From Syntrophorhabdaceae bacterium (GTDB lineage: Bacteria; Desulfobacterota; Syntrophorhabdia; Syntrophorhabdales; Syntrophorhabdaceae): a stretch of DNA of 49,755 nucleotides. Of this stretch, positions 35,359 to 44,217 are shown piece by piece. Where the stretch lies: the NCBI GenBank assembly GCA_036504895.1, contig DASXUJ010000104.1:1-49755 (forward strand), given 5' to 3'. The notes beneath the pieces were generated by a model. It saw only the letters and a list, made by a program, of their open reading frames with translations, did no database searches and was not told where the DNA came from. How positions within the stretch are numbered: the first letter of the stretch is position 1; each line of letters starts with the position of its first letter. Both the position numbers and the translations under genes were made by a program.

Positions 35359-35395
35359 TTGACACCGACCCTGAAGAGATATAGTCTAGTTATAT
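35359..35395 (+). promoter_or_regulatory. Possible promoter and weak palindromic box E before the DUF2325 gene
   Basis: TTGACA at 35359-35364; at 15-17 bp spacing the -10 candidates are TATAGT (35380-35385) and TAGTCT (35382-35387). The 17-mer ATATAGTCTAGTTATAT (35379-35395) is a palindrome with identical outer arms and matches the TATnGTAnTACnATA pattern at only 8 of 12 positions. Confidence 0.4.
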
Positions 35396-35577
35396 GATCT
35401 GTTTACTATACTTTTATGACAAGGGAGAGTGGGGGGACCGGAACGACGATCATTGCCTTTCAGTAAGCTGAAACGACAGCGGTCATTTAAAGCAGCACAG
35501 GGTCCGCACGTATGGTTGTACTCTTCTCCTTTTGCCATTCTCCGCCTCACGGAACACGATAAGGAAAAGGTGCGTAA

Positions 35578-35922
35578 ATGAAAGAAACTGGATTGAAATC
35601 ACTTAAAGGTGAACAGGGTAAAGCAAAAAGGACTATCGCGGTAGTGGGCGGCATCGTGGGCCTGGAGCCTCAATACAGGCGTGCCCTTGAAGAAAATAAT
35701 TTCTTTCCCCGAATATATAATCGGGACAGCGCAAGCCTCGGGGAAAAGATCAAACGGATAAATGGCATAATTCTTTTTACGGGCACGGTGTCGCACAAGA
35801 TGGCGGAGAAGATCAGGAAGATGGCGGCACTCCGCGAGATACCCCTTATCACGGTCCGTCCGAGCAGCATTTCAGCCCTTAAGAAGTCGGTAGTGAGTTT
35901 TCCCTCCCAACCCCCGCTATAA
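35578..35922 (+). CDS. DUF2325 domain protein
   Basis: 114 aa. It has the DUF2325 layout: TIAVVGGIVGLEPQYRRAL, a central acidic part, TVSHKMAEKIRKMA and ITVRPSSISALKKSV. In most family members the middle motif is a TDCVSH-like stretch with Cys; here the Cys is missing (GTVSH). The function is not established; the family is seen in anaerobic and redox-linked loci. It is divergent from Rrf2 and upstream of the corrinoid operon, and is followed by a hairpin. Confidence 0.75.
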   Translation: MKETGLKSLKGEQGKAKRTIAVVGGIVGLEPQYRRALEENNFFPRIYNRDSASLGEKIKRINGIILFTGTVSHKMAEKIRKMAALREIPLITVRPSSISALKKSVVSFPSQPPL

Positions 35923-35934
35923 CCCTCCCTTTTC

Positions 35935-35967
35935 GCCATGACCCCGCGGAAGCCGCAGAGTCATGGC
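35935..35967 (+). terminator. Hairpin terminator after the DUF2325 gene
   Basis: GCCATGAC (35935-35942) pairs perfectly with GTCATGGC (35960-35967); inside, GCGG (35946-35949) pairs with CCGC (35953-35956). It is followed by a moderately T/C-rich stretch without a clean T-tract. It separates the DUF2325 gene from the next promoter. Confidence 0.5.
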
Positions 35968-36041
35968 GTCGTTCTCCTCACCCTTTTTCGAAAGCCTGAA
36001 GGCCGGCCTGATCTCTTTCTTTTCATCTCTCAAAAATATGC

Positions 36042-36070
36042 TTGACACAATTTCTCCTTCATCGTATAGT
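36042..36070 (+). promoter_or_regulatory. Sigma70 promoter of the corrinoid/cysteine synthase operon
   Basis: TTGACA (36042-36047), a 17-bp spacer and TATAGT (36065-36070): the best promoter in the window. Transcription should start near 36077, leaving a leader of about 40 nt before ATG 36117. Confidence 0.75.
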
Positions 36071-36094
36071 ATTACTATCGACTTACTATAGTAA
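36063..36094. promoter_or_regulatory. Tandem palindromes over the -10 and start of the corrinoid operon (box C)
   Basis: First site 36063-36081: the core ATAGTA-T-TACTAT is a perfect palindrome lying over the -10 and matches TATnGTAnTACnATA at every fixed position except the last. Second site: TTACTATAGTAA (36083-36094), a perfect 12-bp palindrome at the predicted start of transcription. Position implies repression. The same pattern occurs at 18285-18303 and 45285-45303. Confidence 0.65.
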
Positions 36095-36116
36095 TTAGAG
36101 AACGGAGGGCAGGCGT

Positions 36117-36776
36117 ATGGCGGAGTTGAAAGAACAGGTGATCAGGGATTTATCGGACGGTGTGGTGGAAATGGACGAGGAGAAGGTTATTGACGCATCA
36201 AATTTGGTCGTGACGAACGGCTTAGACGCGTACGTAGCAATAGAACAAGGCCTTTCCCATGGAATGGAGCGGGCAGGACAGCTTTTCGAGGAGGAAGAAT
36301 ATTTTGTTCCCGAGCTCCTCATATGCTCCGACGCTATGTATGCCGGTCTCGAAGTTCTCACCCCTCACATCAAGGCAGCGGAAGGTGTTGAGAAGAGAAG
36401 AATAGTGCTCGGGGTTATCGAGGGAGATACCCATGACATCGGCAAGAATCTCGTCAAAATTATGTTGGAGACGTCGGGCTTCGAGATTATAGACCTGGGG
36501 AGGGATGTGCCTGCCTCGAGATTCGTGGAAAAGGCCAAAGAGGTGGATGCCGATGTGATCGCTATCTCCACCCTCATGACCACCACCATGTCCGGAATGG
36601 CCGAAGTGATCCATTCCCTCACGGAAGAAGGTATACGGGACCGCTTTAAGGTGATCGTCGGCGGCGGGCCCATTTCCAAGGGTTTTGCGGAGCGGATCGG
36701 CGCGGACGGCTATGCGGTCAATGCCTCTTCGGCAGTGAAGCTCGTGAGACAGATCACGGATGGCAATAACCAATGA
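36117..36776 (+). CDS. Corrinoid-binding methyl-transfer protein (MtaC/MtbC/MtsB type)
   Basis: 219 aa. A helical N-terminal cap (about 1-88) precedes the B12-binding Rossmann domain with D104-x-H106-x2-G109 (GDTHDIGKN), His106 being the lower cobalt ligand, then the SxL (STLMTT) and GG (VGGGPIS) motifs. It carries a methyl group on cobalt between two methyltransferases. Start: GGAGG 8 nt upstream. Its stop overlaps the next start by 4 nt. It leads a ten-gene operon with its own promoter and palindromes; the methyl donor is unknown. Confidence 0.95.
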   Translation: MAELKEQVIRDLSDGVVEMDEEKVIDASNLVVTNGLDAYVAIEQGLSHGMERAGQLFEEEEYFVPELLICSDAMYAGLEVLTPHIKAAEGVEKRRIVLGVIEGDTHDIGKNLVKIMLETSGFEIIDLGRDVPASRFVEKAKEVDADVIAISTLMTTTMSGMAEVIHSLTEEGIRDRFKVIVGGGPISKGFAERIGADGYAVNASSAVKLVRQITDGNNQ

Positions 36777-37837
36777 ACGATAAGGAAATGACCCCCTTGG
36801 AAAGGCTTCGCTCATATGGGAGCGGCGCGTCGATAGACCGTCTCCCCTGCGTCCCCATCGTGGGAAACACGGCTGCCCGCGTGATAGGCGTCAGGGTGTC
36901 CGATCTTCGCAACAACGCCGCCCTCCTCGCGAAGGCCCATATAGAGACCTACCGGTTATTCCGGTACGACGGCATCCGGATTTTCACCGATCTTTACGTG
37001 CAGGCAGAAGCCATGGGCGCGCAAGTGTACGTTCCTGCAGACGAGACGGCGTACCTTCAGGAACCGGCAATCGAGGACGTCCGGCAGATCCCGGATCTTA
37101 AACGCGCCGATCCTTATCGCGACGGCTCCATGCCTGCCCACCTCGAAGCAATGAGGATAGCAGTCGATGAAGTAGGCGATGAAGTGCCGGTAACCGGCGC
37201 TCTCACGGGCCCCTTTACCAATGCCTCCTTTCTTATCGGCACCGTAAAACTGGCGAGGCTCATTTACAAGGACCCCGATGCGGCGCATCGTCTGTGCGAG
37301 CTGTCCCTTGCCACCGGTCTCGTGTATGCGAAGGCTATGATAGATCTCGGGGGTACACCGAGCCTTACGGACGCCATGTCTTCATCGACGGTGATAAGCC
37401 CCCGCCAGTTTCGGGAGTTTTCCTATCCCTACCTGAAGCGGCTCATCGACTACATCCACGGAAGGGGCCGGTCCGTGACCCTCCACATTTGCGGCAAGAC
37501 GAACGCCTTATGGCAGCTCATGGTGGATGCCGGCGCCGATTGCCTGAGCATCGACAACGAGGCGGACCTCTTCGACGCGAAGCTGAAGGTCGGCGGCCGG
37601 GCGCGGCTCATGGGAAACGTGAGGCCATCGGAGGTAATGCTCGAGGGCACGCCCTCCGACGTGAGAGCGGCGGTAATCAAATGCGTGCGCGCCGCCCATG
37701 ACAACCCGAAAGGATACATCGTGGCCTCGGGATGCAGTCTTCCCACGGAGACCCCTTTTGCGAACATAAAGGCCATGGTCGATACGGTCCGTGAGATAGG
37801 ATACCCGGTAAACCATGGATTATTGGAGAGAGGATAA
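36773..37837 (+). CDS. Uroporphyrinogen decarboxylase-family methyltransferase (MtaA/MtbA-like), first copy
   Basis: 354 aa TIM barrel of the UroD/MtaA class. The candidate zinc ligands are the His and Cys of LHICGKT and the Cys of ASGCSLPTETP, as in methylcobamide:thiol methyltransferases; the porphyrin-site Asp/Arg pattern of true HemE is not evident. It probably moves a methyl group between the corrinoid protein and a thiol or other substrate. It overlaps the corrinoid gene by 4 nt, so equimolar, coupled translation is likely. The direction of transfer is not decidable from sequence. Confidence 0.9.
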   Translation: MNDKEMTPLERLRSYGSGASIDRLPCVPIVGNTAARVIGVRVSDLRNNAALLAKAHIETYRLFRYDGIRIFTDLYVQAEAMGAQVYVPADETAYLQEPAIEDVRQIPDLKRADPYRDGSMPAHLEAMRIAVDEVGDEVPVTGALTGPFTNASFLIGTVKLARLIYKDPDAAHRLCELSLATGLVYAKAMIDLGGTPSLTDAMSSSTVISPRQFREFSYPYLKRLIDYIHGRGRSVTLHICGKTNALWQLMVDAGADCLSIDNEADLFDAKLKVGGRARLMGNVRPSEVMLEGTPSDVRAAVIKCVRAAHDNPKGYIVASGCSLPTETPFANIKAMVDTVREIGYPVNHGLLERG

Positions 37838-37841
37838 GAGA

Positions 37842-38876
37842 ATGGCGCAGCTCACGGAAAAAGAACGGCTATTGACGGTGTTGGAGAGAAAGGCGGTCGA
37901 CCGTCCCCCTGCCATATGCCCGGGAGGGATGATGAACGCCGCGGTAGTGGAGATAATGAGGAAGACGGGCCATGTTCTTCCGGAAGCACACTTCGATGGA
38001 AAACTGATGGCCGAGCTTGCATTCGATGTACATAAAGAGACCGGTTTCGAGAACTTCGGCCTGCCCTTCTGCATGACCGTGGAGGCGGAGGTATGGGGAA
38101 GCGACATAGAATTCGGCAGTATTTCGTGCGAACCGAAGATAAGGAAGGAGCATTTCCGGTCCGTCTCCGACGTGAGAGAGAAGAGCGTAGACGAACTCCT
38201 CTCTTCGAGAAGAGTAGGCGCGGTCCTCGACGCCATCGGAAGGCTTTCGAGGGAGCATCCCTACATCCCGGTCACCGGCACCCTTACCGGCCCCGTGAGT
38301 CTCGCGGCGTCCATCGTCGACCCCATGACCTTCTATCGGGAGCTGAGAAAGAATCGCGAAGATGCCCACAAGGCGCTTTCTTACGCAAGCGAATTCCTTG
38401 CCGCTTTTGCCGCCGCAATGATAGAGGCCGGAGCCGATGTCATCGCGATCGCCGATCCCAGCGCCACAGGAGAGATATTGGGTCCCCGCCTATTTGAAGA
38501 GTACGCCCTGCCCTATCTCAACCGCGTGATCGACACAGTTCACGCCCTTAAGGTACCCGTCATCCTTCATATTTGCGGCGACCTGAAGCCTGTAAAGCGG
38601 CTCATCCCGGCGCTCGGGGCCGATGCGATAAGCACGGATGCGGTGGTCAATCTCAAGAACCTCAAAGACGAGTTTCCCGGTCTTACCACCATGGGCAACG
38701 TGAGCACCTATCTGCTCGAATTCGGCGAACCCCACAGTGTGGCAAGAAAGACCGGGCAGCTGATATTGGACGGGGTCGACATCATATCTCCCGCCTGCGG
38801 CCTCAGCACATCCACCCCTCTCGACCGCATAAGGGCGATCACTAAGACCGTAAAGGAGCACAATGGCACGCGTTAA
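37842..38876 (+). CDS. Uroporphyrinogen decarboxylase-family methyltransferase (MtaA/MtbA-like), second copy
   Basis: 344 aa from ATG 37842, four bases after the previous stop (ATG 37815 would overlap it). Same fold and zinc motif: LHICGD and SPACGLSTSTP. It differs substantially from the first copy, so one probably handles the methyl donor and the other the acceptor. A run of helices after GTLTGPVSLAASIV matches MtbA-like proteins. The gene overlaps the next by 14 nt. Confidence 0.9.
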   Translation: MAQLTEKERLLTVLERKAVDRPPAICPGGMMNAAVVEIMRKTGHVLPEAHFDGKLMAELAFDVHKETGFENFGLPFCMTVEAEVWGSDIEFGSISCEPKIRKEHFRSVSDVREKSVDELLSSRRVGAVLDAIGRLSREHPYIPVTGTLTGPVSLAASIVDPMTFYRELRKNREDAHKALSYASEFLAAFAAAMIEAGADVIAIADPSATGEILGPRLFEEYALPYLNRVIDTVHALKVPVILHICGDLKPVKRLIPALGADAISTDAVVNLKNLKDEFPGLTTMGNVSTYLLEFGEPHSVARKTGQLILDGVDIISPACGLSTSTPLDRIRAITKTVKEHNGTR

Positions 38877-40488
38877 ATTTCTCCCCAATGATGTCACCAT
38901 CGATGTCAACGAACAGGTCACGATCCTCGACGCAGCCCGGCTCGCCGGTGTGAGAATAGAATCACCCTGCAACGGGACAGGCAAGTGCGGAAAATGCAGA
39001 GTGACCCTCGACGACGGGGAAACCCCTGTGCTTGCGTGCACAACCGTGGTCAGGGACGGTGTCTCCGTTCATGTCGTTGAGGAGGATAACCGCTCACTTG
39101 AGATCCTGAGCCACGCGAACCACGTGGAGACATCGGTCGACCCCTATATCCGGAAGATCTTCGTCGCAACGGAGGGGAGGACGCTCGTCTATGGAGGAGC
39201 CTATCTCCTCGGGTCTGAAAAAGGAGATGGGGTGGACAAGAATTATGGCGTGGTCGTCGATATCGGAACCACCACCCTTGTCGCCTCGCTCGTAGACCTG
39301 ACTGGCGGACATGAGTTGGGCACTGCCTCCTCGCTCAACCCCCAGGCGATCCATGCCCAGGATGTGCTTTCCCGGATCACGTTTTGCGCGGAGCCCGAAG
39401 GGATGGATATTATGTTCGGGGAGTTCGCGAAAGAGGTGAACCGCCTGGTGGGCGAAGTCTCCACACGAGCGGGAATCGACAGGGAGAACATTTACGAGGC
39501 GGTATACAGCGGGAACACGTGCATGCTTCATCTCGCCACGGGCACAAACCCCCGCTCCCTGGGCAGGTATCCCTACACCCCGGCGCTTACTGGCGGACAG
39601 GTACTTTCCGCGGAAGAGATGGGGCTTCGCATTTCGAAATACGGCCTCGTCTATCTTCCCCCCGTCATCTCCGGGTTTGTAGGGGCCGATATCACCTCAG
39701 GGATACTCGCCACGAGACTCCATGAAAGAAAGGGGAAGACCCTCTTTGTGGATATCGGCACCAACGGGGAGATGGTATTAAGCGTGGACGGCACACTCGT
39801 CGCCTCATCCACTGCAGCAGGGCCCGCCTTCGAGGGCATGAATATCACTTTCGGTATGAGGGCCGAGCGGGGTGCGGTGGAGGAGTTCAGCGTGACCGAA
39901 AGGGGCGTCTCCCTAAAGACCATAGGGAATGCAGCGGTGCGGGGCATATGCGGGAGCGGTCTTCTCGACATAGTGGGAGAGCTCGTGGCCCACAGGGTGA
40001 TCGACGACAAAGGGAAACTCGTCGACCCGGCGAACGGTATATATCCCTTTCTCAAGGACCGCCTCGGCAGGGAGAACGACAAGCCGGTCTTCTATCTTTC
40101 TCCGGGCGTATACCTGTCCCAGAAGGACGTGCGCCAGGTCCAACTGGCAAAGGGGGCCGTCAGGACAGGGATCGAGTTTCTGCTCCGCCATGGGGGAATC
40201 ACTGCTCGCGACGTGGACGAAGTACTTATCGCGGGTTCTTTCGGATATCACCTGCGGGAAGAGAGCCTCATCTCTACGGGCCTCTTGCCCGCCGAGTTCA
40301 GAGGAAAGGTGGAGTTCGTGGGCAACACGTCCAAATCGGGGGGACACGTGTTTCTCGTCAATAAAGAGGCAAGAGAAGAGATTACGACCCTTGTCAAAGG
40401 GATTAACGTCTTGGAGCTTGCAAATTATCCGGACTTCGACAAGGTCTTTGTCAAGTCCCTGGGATTTCATCAGGAGGAATGGGCGTGA
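38863..40488 (+). CDS. RACo-type ATP-dependent reductive activator of corrinoid proteins
   Basis: 541 aa. An N-terminal [2Fe-2S] ferredoxin domain has C36, C42, C45 and C59 (PCNGTGKCGKCRV). After a linker comes the ASKHA/DUF4445 actin-like ATPase: VVVDIGTTTLVASLVDL, FVDIGTNGEM, ICGSGLLD and LIAGSFG. Such proteins rescue corrinoid proteins whose cobalt has been oxidised to Co(II). Co-location with the corrinoid protein makes this role very likely. Ribosome site AAGGAG is 4-5 nt before the start. Confidence 0.94.
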   Translation: MARVKFLPNDVTIDVNEQVTILDAARLAGVRIESPCNGTGKCGKCRVTLDDGETPVLACTTVVRDGVSVHVVEEDNRSLEILSHANHVETSVDPYIRKIFVATEGRTLVYGGAYLLGSEKGDGVDKNYGVVVDIGTTTLVASLVDLTGGHELGTASSLNPQAIHAQDVLSRITFCAEPEGMDIMFGEFAKEVNRLVGEVSTRAGIDRENIYEAVYSGNTCMLHLATGTNPRSLGRYPYTPALTGGQVLSAEEMGLRISKYGLVYLPPVISGFVGADITSGILATRLHERKGKTLFVDIGTNGEMVLSVDGTLVASSTAAGPAFEGMNITFGMRAERGAVEEFSVTERGVSLKTIGNAAVRGICGSGLLDIVGELVAHRVIDDKGKLVDPANGIYPFLKDRLGRENDKPVFYLSPGVYLSQKDVRQVQLAKGAVRTGIEFLLRHGGITARDVDEVLIAGSFGYHLREESLISTGLLPAEFRGKVEFVGNTSKSGGHVFLVNKEAREEITTLVKGINVLELANYPDFDKVFVKSLGFHQEEWA

Positions 40489-41171
40489 AGAGAGAAAAGA
40501 AGAAAGAGAAAGAGCCGTTCAGCTGCTCGTCCTGCGGTCTCCTCAACTGCTACCGGAGAGACAAGAGCTTCCCCCGGGCGTGTCTTACCACTGCCTTGAA
40601 GGCGGGGGACATGGAAGAGGTCCTTACGCTCTATAAGGAGGAGGGGCAGGATTCGCAAATCGCACGGGCTGCTGCCGAAATAGAAGGGACATACTTCGGC
40701 AAGCTCACGAGGGTTGAAGAGATCATCGAATTCGCACGGCGTATGGGGGCGCGAAAGATCGGTATCGCCAGCTGCGTCGGCCTGATGAACGAAACGAGGA
40801 TCTTCGCCCAGGTGCTCGAGAAAAAGGGGCTCAAAAGCTACACGGTGATTTGCAAGGTCGCGTCCATCGATAAGACGGAGATCGGGATTCCCGAAAGCCT
40901 TAAGGTGGAGCCCGGCTGCCACGAATCGCTCTGCAATCCTATACTCCAGGCAAAACTGCTCAATAAGGAAAAGACGGACCTCAACGTGATCGTCGGGCTA
41001 TGCGTGGGACATGACTCCCTTTTTGTAAAGTATTCGAAAGCCCTGGTCACGACCCTCATCACCAAGGACCGCGTTTTGGGTCACAACCCCGCGGCAGGGC
41101 TCTATACGAGCGGGTTTTACTATAAGAGACTCCTCACGGAGGAGCCGTTCGCACCACACAAGGAGGATTGA
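40485..41171 (+). CDS. DUF1847 Cys-rich protein, probable GTG start
   Basis: 228 aa from GTG 40485, 7 nt after AGGAGG; the ATG at 40479 is only 2 nt from that site. N-terminal Cys motif CSSCGLLNCY, then AARAAAEIEG, GARKIGIASCVGLMNE, and PGCHESLCNPI. DUF1847 proteins are metal-binding in appearance and accompany corrinoid methyltransferase systems in anaerobes and methanogens. The exact function is unknown. Its start overlaps the activator's stop by 4 nt, showing translational coupling. Confidence 0.88.
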   Translation: MKREKKKEKEPFSCSSCGLLNCYRRDKSFPRACLTTALKAGDMEEVLTLYKEEGQDSQIARAAAEIEGTYFGKLTRVEEIIEFARRMGARKIGIASCVGLMNETRIFAQVLEKKGLKSYTVICKVASIDKTEIGIPESLKVEPGCHESLCNPILQAKLLNKEKTDLNVIVGLCVGHDSLFVKYSKALVTTLITKDRVLGHNPAAGLYTSGFYYKRLLTEEPFAPHKED

Positions 41172-41174
41172 TCG

Positions 41175-42197
41175 ATGAAAAGATTATTTGCCTATGCAGT
41201 ATTCGCCATTTTCCTGGCCCTCTCGGCCACGCCGGGCCACGCGGCACGGGACCTCAAGAGATTCAATGTCGGCTACCTTGCATCCACGGGCCATGCCATG
41301 TACTTCGTCGCAAAAGAGAAAGGTTACTTTGAGGCTGAGGGTCTCGATGTCCAGCTCTTTCTTTTTACCAATTCCGGAGAAGGCATGAACGCCGTTGCCG
41401 CAGGCAAGCTCGATGCAGGCTCTTTCGGCACGGCCCCGCCATTGGTTCATATCACTAAGGGGGCTGATCTCACGATCTTCGGCGGTCAAATGTCGGAAGG
41501 CCACGGAATCGTGGCAAAGCCCGACAAGGCGGATCTATTCAGGGATTTGAAGAATTACAGGGGTAAAACCATTGCCACCGTTCGGCTCTCCACTGGAGAT
41601 GTCATCTTCAAGGGAGGTCTCCACCGGGCCGGTCTCGATTGGAAGAAGGATTTGACCGTCAAAGAACTTGATTCTCCCGGTGCAGTACTGGAAGCAGTGA
41701 AGAAAGGGAGCGTCGATGCCGGCGTTGTATGGCCCCCCTTTCTCACCCTTGCCGAGCAGCAGGGACTCAAGGTGGCCCGTCGCTCGGGCGAAGTGCTCCC
41801 CGGCCACACGTGCTGCCGCCAGGTCGCCCTCACCTCTAAACTGAAGGCAAGTGAGGCCGACTACGTGAAGTTCGTGCGGGCTTTGATACGGGCCCATGCA
41901 TTCTACAAGGCCTATCCCGATGAGACGATCGAGATTACGGGCAAGTACGTGAAGATCGACAAGTCCATACTCAAGAGAGACCTCTATAACGGGAACCTCT
42001 ATCTCAGCCCCGACCCGGAAAAGGCAGGCGTGCTCGCTTTCTGGGAGTACATGAACAGGGCGGGTTATATCACTTCTACGGAAAAAGTGGAGACCCACAT
42101 CACCACGGAAATCTTCCGAAAAGCCCTCGAGGGACTTATAAAAGAGTACCCCAATGAGAGGGACTACAAGGCCCTGAAGGCGAGTTTCCGGATTTAG
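41175..42197 (+). CDS. ABC transporter substrate-binding protein, SsuA/TauA/NMT1 type
   Basis: 340 aa. Signal peptide to about residue 23 (GHA-ARD). The mature protein has the NMT1/SsuA-like pattern: FNVGYLASTGHAMYFVAKEKGYFEAEGLDVQL, then NAVAAGKLDAGSFGTAPPL. It binds a small anionic or organic solute in the periplasm. Relatives carry sulfonates, taurine, nitrate or thiamine precursors. Here the operon (cysteine synthase, corrinoid methyltransferases) suggests a methylated organosulfur compound, an inference. Ribosome site AGGAGG is 8 nt upstream. Confidence 0.9.
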   Translation: MKRLFAYAVFAIFLALSATPGHAARDLKRFNVGYLASTGHAMYFVAKEKGYFEAEGLDVQLFLFTNSGEGMNAVAAGKLDAGSFGTAPPLVHITKGADLTIFGGQMSEGHGIVAKPDKADLFRDLKNYRGKTIATVRLSTGDVIFKGGLHRAGLDWKKDLTVKELDSPGAVLEAVKKGSVDAGVVWPPFLTLAEQQGLKVARRSGEVLPGHTCCRQVALTSKLKASEADYVKFVRALIRAHAFYKAYPDETIEITGKYVKIDKSILKRDLYNGNLYLSPDPEKAGVLAFWEYMNRAGYITSTEKVETHITTEIFRKALEGLIKEYPNERDYKALKASFRI

Positions 42198-42207
42198 GAG
42201 AGACCGG

Positions 42208-43266
42208 ATGAATGGAACAGCAGCCCCGGGACAGGAATTTTGGGGATCGAAGGCCCGGCCTTTCGGTCAGGCAGGAGCCGCTCGGAAAATTGCGGCAAAA
42301 CCAGAGGGAAGGGAGAAGACGATGAAGAAGACTATACCGGGAAAACTCGCATCCATACCCAACTTCCTCTTTCTTGCCTTCTGCCTCCTTCAGTTTTTGC
42401 CCACCAAAAGGCCCGGCGAGGCGACAATCTATCTTCAGATATTCCTTGCCCTCGTGGAAACAGCGTATCTTTTCCATTATTTCCTGAGAAAGGAGACGGC
42501 GAATGTCCAAACCTCCGGCGATCTTATCACTATCTTCTATGTGGCCATCTTTCTATGGGAGCTTTTTACCACAAGGCTCGATTTCCTGGACAAATTGCTT
42601 TTCCCTTCACCCGAATTCATCCTTGCCCTGCTTGTCAAAGAGATCCCGGCCTTTCTTACCGGCCTGGTGAGTTCTCTCCAGATCCTGATCGCGGGGTACG
42701 GAGCGGGAGCGCTTCTGGGGATAAGCCTTGGCCTCTTCGCAGGATGGATCGCGAGGCTTCGAAGAGCGGCAATACCTCTTACCCGGGCACTGGGGCCCAT
42801 TCCTCCGACAGTCTATATCCCTTATGCGATCGTACTCCTTCCCAGTTTCAAGCTTTCCTCCATCTTCATCATCTTCGTGGGCGCCTTCTGGCCCATCTTT
42901 ATCAACACGATGAACGGGGTGCTGAGCATAGAAGGGAGGATCATCGAATCTGCGAAGGTATTGAACCTCGATCAAAAGACCATGCTTTTAAAGGTAGTCC
43001 TGCCCGGAACCCTTCCTAATATCATGACCGGGGCAACCATCGGGCTGGCTATGTCATTTATTCTCCTCACTGCGGCCGAGATGATCGGGGCCACGTCGGG
43101 CCTCGGATGGTACGTGAAGTATTTTTCGGATTTCGCCGATTATCCCCGGGTCATTGTGGGGATTATCTATGCAGGCATCGTGGTGACCGCCATCATGTAT
43201 GCCTTCGATAAACTGGAGAGACGGCTCCTTCGATGGAGACGCCTCGACGCACATCACATTAAATAA
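42208..43266 (+). CDS. ABC transporter permease, SsuC/TauC type
   Basis: 352 aa with about eight TM helices and the EAA loop near GRIIESAKVLNLDQKTMLLKVVLPGTLP. Two starts are plausible: ATG 42208 (AGGAG 7-8 nt upstream, 10 bp after the previous stop) and ATG 42322 (GGGAG 7 nt upstream), which removes an unconserved 38-aa extension. It partners the binding protein just before it and the ATPase at 44218. An extra N-terminal pair of TM helices relative to ordinary SsuC proteins is visible. Confidence 0.9.
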   Translation: MNGTAAPGQEFWGSKARPFGQAGAARKIAAKPEGREKTMKKTIPGKLASIPNFLFLAFCLLQFLPTKRPGEATIYLQIFLALVETAYLFHYFLRKETANVQTSGDLITIFYVAIFLWELFTTRLDFLDKLLFPSPEFILALLVKEIPAFLTGLVSSLQILIAGYGAGALLGISLGLFAGWIARLRRAAIPLTRALGPIPPTVYIPYAIVLLPSFKLSSIFIIFVGAFWPIFINTMNGVLSIEGRIIESAKVLNLDQKTMLLKVVLPGTLPNIMTGATIGLAMSFILLTAAEMIGATSGLGWYVKYFSDFADYPRVIVGIIYAGIVVTAIMYAFDKLERRLLRWRRLDAHHIK

Positions 43267-43278
43267 GGAGAATGGATC

Positions 43279-44208
43279 ATGTCAAGAATTGCAAAGAATC
43301 TCACGGATCTTATCGGAAGGACCCCGCTTCTGCGCCTCAACAAGGTGACGGAAGGGATCGATGCGGAGATAGTGGGAAAGATCGAATCCTTTAATCCTGC
43401 GGGGAGCGTCAAGGACCGCATCGGCTACGCCATGATCAAGGACGGCGAAGACAGAGGGCTCATCACGAAAAGAACGGTGCTCATAGAGCCCACCTCAGGC
43501 AATACGGGCATTGCCCTCGCATTTGTGGCTGCGGCCAAAGGGTACCGGCTGATCCTCACCATGCCCGATACGATGAGCATCGAGCGGAGAAACCTGCTCA
43601 AGGCCTACGGCGCAGAGCTGATCTTAACGCCCGGCGCGGAGGGCATGAAAGGGGCGATCCTGAAGGCGGAAGAACTCTCCCGGACGATACCCGATTCTTT
43701 TGTGCCCCAGCAGTTCAAGAACCCGGCAAACCCCGCGATCCATCGCGCCACCACGGCGGAGGAGATATGGGAGGATACGGACGGCAAGGTGGATATTCTC
43801 ATATCCGGCGTAGGCACAGGCGGCACGATCACGGGCGTGGCGGAGGTAATCAAGCCGCGGAAACCAGGCTTCAAAGCCATCGCGGTGGAGCCCTTCGATT
43901 CTCCCGTCCTCTCGGGAGGGAGTCCGGCGCCCCACAAAATCCAGGGGATCGGGGCAGGCTTTGTCCCCGACGTACTCAACCTCAAGCTCGTCGATGAGAT
44001 TATCAAGGTGAAAAATGACGAAGCCCTGGATACGGCCCGGAGGCTTGCAAAGGAAGAGGGGCTTCTCGTAGGCATCTCATCCGGGGCGGCTGCCTTTGCG
44101 GCCATTCAGGTTGCCAGACGACCCGAGAACAGGGGCAAGCTCATTGTCGCCATACTTCCGGACACGGGTGAGCGCTATTTGAGCACGATCCTCTTTCAAC
44201 AGCAATAA
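43279..44208 (+). CDS. cysK: Cysteine synthase A (O-acetylserine sulfhydrylase)
   Basis: 309 aa fold-type II PLP enzyme: Lys45 in GSVKDR is the Schiff-base residue; [21 protein letters not shown] and the C-terminal SSGAAAFAA are standard. It makes cysteine from O-acetylserine and sulfide. It interrupts the transporter genes, between permease and ATPase, which ties sulfur capture directly to the import system. CysK is also the known co-regulator of the Rrf2 protein CymR in Firmicutes, relevant because an Rrf2 gene is 8 kb upstream. Ribosome site AAGGAG is present. Confidence 0.95.
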   Translation: MSRIAKNLTDLIGRTPLLRLNKVTEGIDAEIVGKIESFNPAGSVKDRIGYAMIKDGEDRGLITKRTVLIEPTSGNTGIALAFVAAAKGYRLILTMPDTMSIERRNLLKAYGAELILTPGAEGMKGAILKAEELSRTIPDSFVPQQFKNPANPAIHRATTAEEIWEDTDGKVDILISGVGTGGTITGVAEVIKPRKPGFKAIAVEPFDSPVLSGGSPAPHKIQGIGAGFVPDVLNLKLVDEIIKVKNDEALDTARRLAKEEGLLVGISSGAAAFAAIQVARRPENRGKLIVAILPDTGERYLSTILFQQQ

Positions 44209-44217
44209 GGTGGGTTT

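Larger units (their letters stand above)
35071..35577. other. 507-bp divergent intergenic region between Rrf2 and DUF2325 genes
   Basis: No gene is supported here. The left half is the long Rrf2 leader; 35293-35322 is its promoter; 35359-35395 holds a rightward TTGACA and a weak palindromic box; 35400-35577 is the leader of the DUF2325 gene. No RNA gene was recognised. Confidence 0.5.
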
